Shown piece by piece: positions 43,293-52,364 of a DNA stretch of 64,000 nt. Location of the stretch: the NCBI GenBank assembly GCA_963731745.1, contig CAVSWT010000010.1, forward strand, positions 434,001 through 498,000, in the 5' to 3' direction. A program made the translations under genes and the position numbers. The stretch is from CAVSWT01 sp963731745. Lineage in GTDB: Bacteria; Bacteroidota; Ignavibacteria; Ignavibacteriales; Ignavibacteriaceae. Each line of letters begins with the position of its first letter. Positions within the stretch are counted from its first letter, which is position 1. Below the pieces are notes generated by a model. That model had not been told where the DNA came from and made no database searches. It saw nothing but the letters and a program-made list of their open reading frames with translations.

Positions 43293-44570
43293 TTAAGGCA
43301 CCTTTATACTTTTTCCAATCCAGGTATAACAATCTCCGCTAACAGGAATGGTATCACCAGATTTGTATTTATGAAAGAAATAATCTTCCTGAGAAGGAAC
43401 CGAACTAGATAATGCATTTGCTCTTTCACGAGATTGAGTTATAGATGGATCCATTGCGGCTGCTTTTCTATAAGTATCAACAGCTAACTGATAAACAACT
43501 TTTGCTTCAAAATTAAATTCTCCACAATTTCTAGCAGCTTTTTCATATAACAAGCCTTCATAATAGATCGGCAAGCCCCAACCATTTCCAACTTCACTGG
43601 CTTTTATATATTGAGTTCTAGCTGCTGCAGGCTGTCCTTTTGTATCATATACAATTCCAAGATTCAAATAATGATTTTTATTTTTTGGTTCTATTTGAAT
43701 CAGTTTTTTATAAGCATCTTCGGCTTTATTCCATTGTTCAGTTTTTTGATATGCATTAGCTAACTTAGTCCAATAATTCACGCCGTCAGGACTTTGCTGA
43801 ACTAAAAATTCAAGCGGTTTTATGGATTCCTCATATTTACTTAACCTTTGAGCCATATCAGCATATTTATAAGCTTTCTCAGCGTTCTGAGGATCTTTTT
43901 CCCATTGTTTTTTTAGAATTGCTAATAGTTCATCCTGATCACTAACTATCGTCTTTAAAGTTTCCGGCCACTGCTCATTATCTGGTTCTCTATCGCTCAG
44001 TTTCATATATAAATCAATAGCCTTTTGTTTGTATTCAGGATCTTCGTCTGCTTTCTTTATATATAATTGACCAAGTCTATTATACCAATAAGTTGACATA
44101 TCGGGAGTCATTTGCACAGCTTTTTCATATTCAGCAATATCTTTATCAACATCCCAATTCAGCCACGTTTCTCCCACGAATGCTTTATGCTGTTCAAAAA
44201 ATCCCGCATCAGCCGGATAGTTTTCTATTGCTTTATCGTATAAATAAATAGCTGTATCGCCAATCGCTTTTTGCTCTTCAGGGGATAAATCAGTTGAATC
44301 ATGTAAATACCATAAGGCATCATCCATTTTGTAGTAAATCCATTTAGCAAACATTTTTGGATCTTGCTGGATTACTTCCCAGCCGTATGGAAGAGCACTT
44401 TTGAAATCTTTATTTTTATAATATTCTGAAAATAAGCTGTAAGTTGCCCTAAGCTTATTTATATCTGTTGTATTTGAATCGGATAACGCTACTTCATTCG
44501 TTAATGATTTTGAAAAAGAAGAAGAGGAAAAGAGAAGAAAAATGAATATAGCCGCACCAAATATTTTCAT
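43293..44570 (-). CDS. Secreted tetratricopeptide-repeat protein
   Basis: The ~425-residue protein has a signal peptide from the ATG at 44570 (MKIFGAAIFIFLLFSSSSFS); a TTG four codons upstream is also open. Several TPR units follow (YADMAQRLSKYEESIKPLEFLVQQSPDGVNYWTKLANAYQKTEQWNKAEDAYKKLIQIEPKNKNHYLNLGIVYDTKG). It probably acts as a periplasmic protein-binding scaffold. It lies 38 bases after the outer-membrane protein gene and is likely expressed with it. Confidence 0.85.
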   Translation of the reverse strand: MKIFGAAIFIFLLFSSSSFSKSLTNEVALSDSNTTDINKLRATYSLFSEYYKNKDFKSALPYGWEVIQQDPKMFAKWIYYKMDDALWYLHDSTDLSPEEQKAIGDTAIYLYDKAIENYPADAGFFEQHKAFVGETWLNWDVDKDIAEYEKAVQMTPDMSTYWYNRLGQLYIKKADEDPEYKQKAIDLYMKLSDREPDNEQWPETLKTIVSDQDELLAILKKQWEKDPQNAEKAYKYADMAQRLSKYEESIKPLEFLVQQSPDGVNYWTKLANAYQKTEQWNKAEDAYKKLIQIEPKNKNHYLNLGIVYDTKGQPAAARTQYIKASEVGNGWGLPIYYEGLLYEKAARNCGEFNFEAKVVYQLAVDTYRKAAAMDPSITQSRERANALSSSVPSQEDYFFHKYKSGDTIPVSGDCYTWIGKSIKVP

Positions 44571-44608
44571 TCTAGTTTTCAATATTTTACCCTTATATTG
44601 TTAAATTT

Positions 44609-45850
44609 TTATTTTTCTTGACGTATAAACCAGATTTCGCCAAAACTTATTCCGATACCTAGTTTAATTATATTTTCTTTTAATAATCCCGCATCAGTTG
44701 TACCTCTGATTGCATACTCGAGTGCCAAATCTAGAGTGTTGCTGATTCCAAGCGGTAAAGAAAGTCCGCCTGAAACTGAAAATTGATTTATACCTTTTCC
44801 ATTAACTTCATACTGTGTTTGTTCATAACTTAAACCTGCCCGCCAGATAATTTGTTCCCAGAAAGTCGCACCTAAATCTATTTGAGGTTTATATTCAAAT
44901 CCTGAATTTACTTTAGTGATGTTCCGCAAGTTACCTGATTTAATTCCGTTAAAAGCAAAATTTTGGAATGGTTGAAATGTATAATCTAAATTTATTGTAT
45001 AATTTTTATTTAATTCCAGGGTTAGTCCGGTTGTAATCCTATTCGGAATTTCCATATCAACTACGCCTCTTCCAATTGTGTCATCTAATACAGGAGAAGA
45101 GAAAGTTAATAATGTGTCAGTGGAAAGTTTTGAAAAAATATTTGCAGCAAATCCGATTCTTAAATTTGTAATATCTTTCGAACCTAGAATATTTGAAAAA
45201 TCTGGACTGATTAATCCAATAGTTGTTCCTATTCCATTTGGCCTGTAATCTCTAAGAAATTTTGTTTTGTAAGTACCGGATCCGTCAAGATCAATAGTTG
45301 AAGAGTATTTCAAATTGCCGAAATAATAATCCAAAGTTGCTCCAATGCTTAAATCAATCGGCAATCGATAAGATGCACCCAAAAACATTTTAGATAATCC
45401 ACCAGTTCCTTCATAAGTTAATTTAGAACCAGCTACTCCGCTCTCATTCGAATTATCTTCGATAGTTTTGTAGCTGACATTTGAATAAGGTAGAATTCCA
45501 ATCACAGCACCTATTCCATATGTGCGGCTAATCGGAAATCCAAATGTGAAACCGGTAAACTCAGTTTCCGAGTAATATTTTTTTGAACTATTATTTGATA
45601 AAAAAAGACCGTTATAATTTCCGCCGAATTCTACACGGGTACGGACAATACCATTCCAACCTGCGGGATTTATTATCCCGATAAAATCATTGTCAGACAA
45701 TGCCACACCACTCTCCCCCATTCCCAAGCTTCTGCCGGAATAGGAATACATCAAATCTCCTATTCCTAATCGAGTGTAAGTGGAGCTATTCTGTGCTAAT
45801 GAAAAGCTGCTTGAAAAAATTAAAAATGCAATAAGTGATTTCAATTTCAT
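44609..45850 (-). CDS. Outer-membrane beta-barrel protein (FadL/PorV-like)
   Basis: The 413-residue protein has a signal peptide (residues 1-19, ...SFSLAQ), then YTRLGIGDLMYSYSGRSLGMGESGVALSDNDFIGIINPAGWNGI. This is the start pattern of FadL-like and PorV-like barrels (GMG.A..A..D......NPA). Alternating beta strands follow to an aromatic-containing C-terminus. Transported substrate unknown. Neighbours are a TPR protein and a lipoprotein, so an outer-membrane assembly is likely. Confidence 0.8.
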   Translation of the reverse strand: MKLKSLIAFLIFSSSFSLAQNSSTYTRLGIGDLMYSYSGRSLGMGESGVALSDNDFIGIINPAGWNGIVRTRVEFGGNYNGLFLSNNSSKKYYSETEFTGFTFGFPISRTYGIGAVIGILPYSNVSYKTIEDNSNESGVAGSKLTYEGTGGLSKMFLGASYRLPIDLSIGATLDYYFGNLKYSSTIDLDGSGTYKTKFLRDYRPNGIGTTIGLISPDFSNILGSKDITNLRIGFAANIFSKLSTDTLLTFSSPVLDDTIGRGVVDMEIPNRITTGLTLELNKNYTINLDYTFQPFQNFAFNGIKSGNLRNITKVNSGFEYKPQIDLGATFWEQIIWRAGLSYEQTQYEVNGKGINQFSVSGGLSLPLGISNTLDLALEYAIRGTTDAGLLKENIIKLGIGISFGEIWFIRQEK

Positions 45851-45851
45851 A

Positions 45852-47036
45852 CTATTTCAATCTAGTGTAAGTTAGTTTTAGTTTTGGTCTTTCAGATACA
45901 TTTGCAGAGTTACTTCCTTTAATTGAAAATAATTCCAATCCATTTGCCTGACCATTTATAGTAAGCAATAAGCCCTGATTATTTCCTGATCTAATCCAGT
46001 TTTCAACATAGGCAGTTAATGTATTTGATGAAACATACAAACTATCGCCGCTGCGGCTAAGCAGCAATGCTGAAGAATAAGTGCTATCAAGGTTTGTGCT
46101 GTCTAACATACTATATGCTAAGATAGAATTATTAAAAGAACTTCCGGTCAAAGTTTCCAGTGTATCTAATTTAAAAATTAATTCAGATTTAGAAATGGCT
46201 GCATCTACAGGAATACTTGATACATCAAACCAAATTTTACTATTTGCTGCAAGGCCTCCTTGAACAACAATATCTTCAGAATTAACTGATGGTAATTCAC
46301 CTTCCACGATATGAAGATCTTGGGCAGGGAAAAAATTCAAGGTGTCGATGTAAACTCCTGGTTTTTCTAGAACAACCTGCAGATTTGGTGAATACACTAA
46401 AGAAGCTGTTAGTGCATAAAATCCAATTACTTCTGCATCCGCATCGGAAGGACGAATAATAATACCATTATCTTCAGGCGTAGTAGTATCTGCTGCAGCT
46501 TTCAACCATGATTCCACTACAGAGTTATCAATGTTAAAATTGAAAAGAGAATCACCAATATCCTTGCTTTGGACAATATCTGCCGAGGCATAAGACAATG
46601 TGGAAAGGCTGTCACTTGTAAAATTTAAACTCCAATTCGAATTAATTTCATGTACGGTAAATTCAAATGTTGAGTTATTATCACCATAATAATAATTCCG
46701 CACTAACTGAATTGTGGATGATAAAATATTCAAATCACCTGAATTAATTGCACTTGCGATGGTATCAGGAAGTACAATATAAAATTTCATCATAGTTGAA
46801 GCTTTTACATTATCCTTTTTACCTAACAGCAAACGACTAGAACTATAAAGCGGTATAACATTCTTAAATGAATAAGAGTATTGATTTACTGAATCGCTAT
46901 TAAATTTTGTAGTATTTGGTTTATCTTGCTGTCCGGGGATACCTGAGCCGATATCTGTTGGTGCATCTTTGCAAGAATTAACAAATAACGCAGCAATAAA
47001 AATAACCACCGCAAAAAATATTCTGGATAAAAACAA
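45852..47036 (-). CDS. Putative lipoprotein with DNRLRE-like beta domains
   Basis: The 394-residue protein has a signal sequence ending in a lipobox-like FVNSC (Cys at residue 22), then long beta-rich stretches such as TVHEINSNWSLNFTSDSLSTL and AYVENWIRSGNNQGLLLTIN. The latter resemble DNRLRE/collagen-adhesion-type domains. The start is TTG, directly abutting the gmhB stop. Surface or cell-wall-associated structural role is likely; no enzyme motif is seen. Confidence 0.65.
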   Translation of the reverse strand: MFLSRIFFAVVIFIAALFVNSCKDAPTDIGSGIPGQQDKPNTTKFNSDSVNQYSYSFKNVIPLYSSSRLLLGKKDNVKASTMMKFYIVLPDTIASAINSGDLNILSSTIQLVRNYYYGDNNSTFEFTVHEINSNWSLNFTSDSLSTLSYASADIVQSKDIGDSLFNFNIDNSVVESWLKAAADTTTPEDNGIIIRPSDADAEVIGFYALTASLVYSPNLQVVLEKPGVYIDTLNFFPAQDLHIVEGELPSVNSEDIVVQGGLAANSKIWFDVSSIPVDAAISKSELIFKLDTLETLTGSSFNNSILAYSMLDSTNLDSTYSSALLLSRSGDSLYVSSNTLTAYVENWIRSGNNQGLLLTINGQANGLELFSIKGSNSANVSERPKLKLTYTRLK

Positions 47037-47612
47037 TTAATTTACTCCGGTAAAATCTTTATAAATAAAATTACTAGCATCAAATAAATTTTCGGCAACA
47101 AAAGTGGGAAAATTCTTCTGCTTTTGCAACATAGAAATACTTTCCTTTCCATAACCCGTTTTCACAAGTACAGTTTTTAAGCCTGCATTTATTCCGCATT
47201 GAATATCGGCAACACTATCTCCAATAAAGTATGATAAAGATAGATCTATATTTAAATCACTTGCGGCATCTAGGACTAACTTTGGTGAAGGTTTGCGGCA
47301 TAAACAATCTTGCGGATCACTAAAATCCGGGTGAAAAGGGCAGAAATAAAATGCGTCAACAGAAACATTATCTTTTAGCAAGATCTCATTAATCCTATTA
47401 TTAACGTTGTCAACTTTTTCTTTGGTTATAAGTCCTCTTGCTATTCCGGATTGATTTGAAATAACAATCAATTTAAATTTTAAATCATTTTTAAGTAACG
47501 AAAGTGCTTTAGGAACATCTGGGAAGAGCTTAACTTTTTCAGTCTCGCCTAAATAACCTGGATCTTCATTTATAGTTCCATCTCTATCCAAAAATACAGC
47601 GGCAGATTTCAT
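47037..47612 (-). CDS. gmhB: D-glycero-D-manno-heptose-1,7-bisphosphate 7-phosphatase (HAD-IIIA)
   Basis: HAD phosphatase of ~191 residues. Motif I is FLDRDGTINEDPGYL, the zinc-binding loop is CPFHPDFSDPQDCLCRKP (Cys/His/Cys/Cys), and motif IV is YFIGDSVADIQCGINAG. All are characteristic of GmhB, used for ADP-heptose in lipopolysaccharide core. Histidinol-phosphate phosphatases of the same subfamily are the alternative. The ATG at 47612 overlaps the glgA stop by one base; a TTG one codon upstream is also open. Confidence 0.85.
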   Translation of the reverse strand: MKSAAVFLDRDGTINEDPGYLGETEKVKLFPDVPKALSLLKNDLKFKLIVISNQSGIARGLITKEKVDNVNNRINEILLKDNVSVDAFYFCPFHPDFSDPQDCLCRKPSPKLVLDAASDLNIDLSLSYFIGDSVADIQCGINAGLKTVLVKTGYGKESISMLQKQKNFPTFVAENLFDASNFIYKDFTGVN

Positions 47613-49105
47613 CAATTAGAATTAAGAACTGTTTTATATAAATCGATATATTTTTTAGCAGAAGAATTCCAGCTGAAATCAGATTTCATTCCAGCCTTCA
47701 TTATTTTAGTCCAGGCTTTTTTATTTTCAAAAACTTTTATTGCTCTTTCAATTTCTTTTAACATAGCTTTAGCGTCATATTTTTTAAATACGAAACCATT
47801 TCCTTCCTCTGTCTTCTCATCAAAATTTATAACAGTATCAGCCAGCCCACCGGTTTCGCGAACAACAGGAACAGTTCCATACATCAAACTGTACATTTGA
47901 TTTAATCCGCACGGTTCATATAAAGAAGGCATTAAGAAAATATCAGAACCAGCTTCAATTAAATGTGCAAGCTCATCATTAAATCCTAAATAGGAAGCAA
48001 ATTTTGAAGAATACTTAGTTGACATCTTATCAAAAAATGTATGATATTTTTTATCGCCCGTTCCCAATAAAATCACCTGTACATTTAGCTTCATAAGATC
48101 CGGAAATGCATTCGTTAAAAGATCGAATCCTTTAACGTCATATAAACGTGAAATCAATCCTATTATCGGAATATCAGGATTGTATTCGAAACCGAATTTA
48201 TCTGCTAATTCCTTTTTGTTTTCTTCTTTAAACTCGAGATGTTTCGCTGTATATTTTTTGGGAATCAACTTATCTTTTTCCGGATTCCAGACTTTGGCAT
48301 CTATACCATTTACTATCCCGTATAAATCATCTTTTCTTTTTGCCAATACATTTTTTAATCCAGCTCCAATATCATCATTAGTTCTAATTTCATTTGCGTA
48401 TGTTTCACTTACGGTATTAATTACATCAGCGTACAGTAGACCGCTTTTTAAATAATTAATCTTACCATTATGAAGAATACCTTTTTCTGAATTTAATTCT
48501 TCCGGCAAATCAAGTTTTTTAAATGTAGATTTTGGAAATTCACCCTGATAAGCAAGATTATGAATTGTGAAAAGAGTTTTGAAAGTAGAAAACTGTTCTT
48601 CATCTTTAAAATTATCTTTTAAATAAGCAGGTACTAATCCGCATTGCCAATCATTGCAATGAATGATGTCTGGTATCCAACCTAATTTAGTAATCAATTC
48701 AAAAACCGATTTAGCAAGTAAAATAAATCTTTCATCATTATCCGGATAATCATCACCGGTTTTCGGATCCAGATAAAGACTGTTTCTGCTTCCAAAATAT
48801 TCTTGATTATCTAAAAAATAAATTTGAACTCTAACTTTTTGCCCGGGTAAAAAACAAGATTTTAAAGAAAAAATAACTTCTTTATCACCTATTTTAATAT
48901 TCAAATCCTTTAAACGAACAACTTCGTGAATTTTAAATTTTCTATCATCAACGGCTCCATATTTTGGGACAACAATTCTTACTTCATGGCCCATTTCAGC
49001 CAGCATTTGAGGCAAGGCTGCAGAAACATCAGCTAATCCCCCGGTTTTTATAAATGGAACTACTTCTGATGTTACAAAAAGGATTTTGAATTTTTTTGAA
49101 GGCAT
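47612..49105 (-). CDS. glgA: Glycogen synthase
   Basis: ADP- or UDP-glucose-dependent glucosyltransferase (GT5) of 497 residues. N-terminal FVTSEVVPFIKTGGLADVSAALPQMLAEMGHEV with the KTGGL substrate loop; then HCNDWQCGLVPAYL; C-terminal LGTGDKKYHTFF and PSLYEPCGLNQMYSLMYGTVPVVRETGGLADTV. No other glycogen genes are adjacent. First gene of a minus-strand string with gmhB and the envelope genes, divergent from the SPOR lipoprotein gene. Confidence 0.94.
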   Translation of the reverse strand: MPSKKFKILFVTSEVVPFIKTGGLADVSAALPQMLAEMGHEVRIVVPKYGAVDDRKFKIHEVVRLKDLNIKIGDKEVIFSLKSCFLPGQKVRVQIYFLDNQEYFGSRNSLYLDPKTGDDYPDNDERFILLAKSVFELITKLGWIPDIIHCNDWQCGLVPAYLKDNFKDEEQFSTFKTLFTIHNLAYQGEFPKSTFKKLDLPEELNSEKGILHNGKINYLKSGLLYADVINTVSETYANEIRTNDDIGAGLKNVLAKRKDDLYGIVNGIDAKVWNPEKDKLIPKKYTAKHLEFKEENKKELADKFGFEYNPDIPIIGLISRLYDVKGFDLLTNAFPDLMKLNVQVILLGTGDKKYHTFFDKMSTKYSSKFASYLGFNDELAHLIEAGSDIFLMPSLYEPCGLNQMYSLMYGTVPVVRETGGLADTVINFDEKTEEGNGFVFKKYDAKAMLKEIERAIKVFENKKAWTKIMKAGMKSDFSWNSSAKKYIDLYKTVLNSN

Positions 49106-49329
49106 AGAGGGTAATTCTTTTTTTGTGAGTAATTTTTTAAAATTAACATTGTAATTTACTAAAAATAAAGTGTTTTCTCAAAATAAAGATGAATGCCCTA
49201 TTTTAGTTTTTCTTTGATTTAAGCCCAGCTTTGCCAATAAATTCTATTAGAATAAATTATTTTAGAATGCTTTTTAAGCTTTTTTTTAATATTATTTATT
49301 TCACAATAAAATGAATTTTGGTGTTTTTA

Positions 49330-49872
49330 ATGAAAATAATTGATTTATTGGTTTTTTGCTGTTTATTTGGCTTATTGGTTATCATAAGTTGCTCATCGTC
49401 AAAAACGGGCGAAAATAGTGCTGAAGAGAATAAAAATAATGATGAAAAAAATTCTTCAACTAAATTCAATGAAAATTTTGATCTAACTCCATATCATGAA
49501 AAAATAAATATTCCGGATGCTAGTGAACTTCCTGATATTAAAAACTTAGATATATGGTACACATATTCTGAAACTGATACCGCGAGTGTTGATTCATCTA
49601 GTTTGGTTAGAACCATGGTTCACGGATATAGAGTTGTGGTTTTATCGACTGACGATTTGAATACTGCAAATGAGTTGAAATCAGAATTGTATTCCAAAAC
49701 AAATCAGAAAAATATTTATTTAGATTTTGAACCGCCCTTTTATAAAGTAAAGGTAGGAGATTTTACAGATTTACAAGATGCAAATAATTTGAAATTTAAA
49801 TTGAATCAATTAGGGTACAAAGATTCCCGCGTAATTAGTGAAGACGTGAACGTATTTAAACAGCAGAATTAA
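49330..49872 (+). CDS. SPOR-domain lipoprotein
   Basis: The ~180-residue protein from the ATG at 49330 has a lipoprotein signal (LLVIISC, Cys near residue 22), a low-complexity Ser/Asn/Glu linker and a C-terminal SPOR domain of about 75 residues (GYRVVVLSTDDLNTANELKSEL, YKVKVGDFTDLQDANNLKFKL). SPOR domains bind denuded peptidoglycan at division sites, so it is probably an outer-membrane lipoprotein targeted to the septum. It is followed immediately by hutI. Confidence 0.8.
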   Translation: MKIIDLLVFCCLFGLLVIISCSSSKTGENSAEENKNNDEKNSSTKFNENFDLTPYHEKINIPDASELPDIKNLDIWYTYSETDTASVDSSSLVRTMVHGYRVVVLSTDDLNTANELKSELYSKTNQKNIYLDFEPPFYKVKVGDFTDLQDANNLKFKLNQLGYKDSRVISEDVNVFKQQN

Positions 49873-49873
49873 A

Positions 49874-51130
49874 TTGATAAAATATTTAATACACTCTGCA
49901 CAAATCGTTACTGTAGATACATCCGGCGAAGGATATAAGAAAGGTTCTGAACAAAAAAACATAAAACCTATTTTTGATCACTCAATAGTAGTTGAGAATA
50001 ATTTAATAAAAGATTTTATTCCAAATTCTTCCCTACCTAAAATTAATAGTAATGATTTTATTGATTTAAAAGATAAAACAATATTACCAGGTTTAATTGA
50101 ATGCCACACTCATACAGCATTTGCCGGATCGCGAGCAGATGAATTTAGAAAAAAAATAAGCGGAATAAGTTATGAAGAAATTGCCAGTTCCGGCGGTGGA
50201 ATAAATTCAACAGTTCAAGCAGTTCGATCATCGACTTTTGAAGAATTGGTGAATTTAGTTAAACCAAGGATTGATTATTTTATTGCTCAAGGAATAACTA
50301 CACTTGAAATTAAAAGCGGTTACGGATTAAATTTTGAAAATGAAATTAAACTTTTAAAAGTCATCAATTATTTAAATAAAATTTACCCGATAGATATCAT
50401 TCCCACTTTTTTAGGTGCTCATACATTTCCAAATGAGTTAAAAGATAATCATGATGAATACATAAATATTATTTGTGATGAAATGCTTCCATTCATTTCC
50501 AAAAATAAATTAGCTCATTTTTGCGATGGCTTTTGTGAGGCAACTGCATTTTCAGCTAAAGAAATGGATACAATTTTTTCAAAAGCAAGTGAATCAGGTT
50601 TGTACATCCGATTGCACACCGAACAGTTCAATTCCATTGGCGGGCTTGACGTAGCCTTAAAGTATAACGCCAATAGTGTTGATCATCTTGAAGTTATTAC
50701 TGATTCTAATTTAAATAAACTGAAAAATAACAATACAACAGCCGTATTGCTGCCTGGAGTTTCATTTTTTTTAAATTATCAATATGCACCAGCAAGAAAA
50801 TTAATAGATAATAATGTTATAGTTGCATTGTCAACCGATTATAATCCCGGCTCTTCTTTCATTTCTAATTTGAATTTCATAATGAGCTTAGCTTCATTAA
50901 AAATGGGGATGCTAATTGAAGAGACAATCTCAGCAGTAACTATAAATGCAGCAAAAGTGCTTGGTATAAGCAGTGAAATTGGAAGTATTGAAATAGGAAA
51001 GAAAGCTGACTTTTCAATATTTAACACAACTGATTATGCCGACATAGTTTATAATGTGGGTAAAAATTTAAATGTTGCTACAATTAAAAACGGAAATTTA
51101 ATTTATAATAAAGGAATAACTGAAAATTGA
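49874..51130 (+). CDS. hutI: Imidazolonepropionase
   Basis: Third step of histidine degradation (4-imidazolone-5-propanoate to N-formimino-glutamate). The 418-residue metal-dependent amidohydrolase has ECHTHTAFAGSRADEF (metal ligands), FLGAHTFP, RLHTEQFN, VDHLEVI and STDYNPGSS, all typical of HutI. The start is TTG one base after the SPOR gene. The other hut genes are not in the window. Confidence 0.93.
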   Translation: MIKYLIHSAQIVTVDTSGEGYKKGSEQKNIKPIFDHSIVVENNLIKDFIPNSSLPKINSNDFIDLKDKTILPGLIECHTHTAFAGSRADEFRKKISGISYEEIASSGGGINSTVQAVRSSTFEELVNLVKPRIDYFIAQGITTLEIKSGYGLNFENEIKLLKVINYLNKIYPIDIIPTFLGAHTFPNELKDNHDEYINIICDEMLPFISKNKLAHFCDGFCEATAFSAKEMDTIFSKASESGLYIRLHTEQFNSIGGLDVALKYNANSVDHLEVITDSNLNKLKNNNTTAVLLPGVSFFLNYQYAPARKLIDNNVIVALSTDYNPGSSFISNLNFIMSLASLKMGMLIEETISAVTINAAKVLGISSEIGSIEIGKKADFSIFNTTDYADIVYNVGKNLNVATIKNGNLIYNKGITEN

Positions 51131-52359
51131 AAAGACTAATTTTATTTTTTTTAGCACTATGCACCGTAAATATTAATTCTCAAACAGAAGTGGTTAAAAC
51201 AGGAATTGAAGTTTTGCGTGATCATAATTTTGATATTCTTGAAGGTAAAAAAGTTGGTTTGATAACTAATCCTACCGGCGTCGATGCAAAATTAAAATCC
51301 ACAATAGATATATTGTTCGAGGCAAAAAATGTACAACTAGTTGCTCTTTTCGGACCTGAACATGGTGTTCGTGGAGATTTTGCCGCTGGTGATTATGTCG
51401 GTAATTACGAAGACAGTCTAACTAAATTACCTGTCTATTCTTTATACGGTAAAACAAGAAAGCCCTCTTCAGAAATACTAAGCGGGATCGATGTTCTGGT
51501 GTATGATATACAGGATATCGGCTGCAGATCATATACATATATTAGCACCATGGGTTTGGCAATGGAAGCTGCTGCAGAAAACAATATAGAATTTATTGTA
51601 TTGGATCGGCCAAATCCATTAGGCGGTTCAAGGGTTGAAGGAAATATAGTTGAAGATGGATATGAATCTTTCGTAAGTCAATTTAAAATTCCTTATGTGT
51701 ATGGATTAACTTGCGGCGAACTTGCAAGGATGCTTAATTCGGAAAGTATGCTTGGCAATGGATTGAAATGCGATTTGAAAATTGTTGCAATGGAAGGATG
51801 GAAAAGAAATATGACTTTTACAGATACTAATCTTCCATGGGTCCCTACTTCACCGCATATTCCAAATAAAGAATCTGCATTATTTTATGTGAGCACAGGG
51901 ATTTTAGGAGAATTGGGAGTTGTTTCAGAAGGTGTTGGTTATACCCTTCCCTTTGAGATTCTTGCTGCTGATTGGATTGATCCCAATCTAATGACAAACA
52001 AAATGAATTCTTTAAATTTAGAAGGAGTTCTTTTCCGGCCAATAACATTTAAACCATTTTATGGAAGAGACAAAGGCAAAGAACTGCACGGTGTTCAAAT
52101 TTATATAACTGATTATTCAAAAATAAATTTAGTCAGCATTCAGTTTTTATTTTTACAAGTTAATAATGAACTTTATCCGGATAAAAATCCATTTAAGCTT
52201 TGTCAAGAATCAAGATTAAAAATGTTTGATAAAGTTTGCGGCACATCTAAAATAAGAGAGTTATTTTCTGAAGATATGAAATATCAGTCAATAAAAAATT
52301 ACTTGAATAAAGATATTGATAAATTTAAAACTCTATCTAAAAAATATTTTCTTTACTGA
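51127..52359 (+). CDS. DUF1343 / NamZ-like exo-beta-N-acetylmuramidase
   Basis: The 410-residue protein has a signal peptide (MKRLILFFLALCTVNINSQ) and the DUF1343 pattern: GKKVGLITNPTGVD, FGPEHGVRGDFAAGDYVG, VLVYDIQDIGCRSYTYISTMGLAMEAAAENNIEFIVLDRPNPLGG and VSEGVGYTLPFE. A characterised member, NamZ of Bacillus, removes terminal N-acetylmuramic acid from peptidoglycan fragments, so a role in wall recycling is likely. The TTG start overlaps the hutI stop (TTGA). Confidence 0.85.
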   Translation: MKRLILFFLALCTVNINSQTEVVKTGIEVLRDHNFDILEGKKVGLITNPTGVDAKLKSTIDILFEAKNVQLVALFGPEHGVRGDFAAGDYVGNYEDSLTKLPVYSLYGKTRKPSSEILSGIDVLVYDIQDIGCRSYTYISTMGLAMEAAAENNIEFIVLDRPNPLGGSRVEGNIVEDGYESFVSQFKIPYVYGLTCGELARMLNSESMLGNGLKCDLKIVAMEGWKRNMTFTDTNLPWVPTSPHIPNKESALFYVSTGILGELGVVSEGVGYTLPFEILAADWIDPNLMTNKMNSLNLEGVLFRPITFKPFYGRDKGKELHGVQIYITDYSKINLVSIQFLFLQVNNELYPDKNPFKLCQESRLKMFDKVCGTSKIRELFSEDMKYQSIKNYLNKDIDKFKTLSKKYFLY

Positions 52360-52364
52360 AATAG

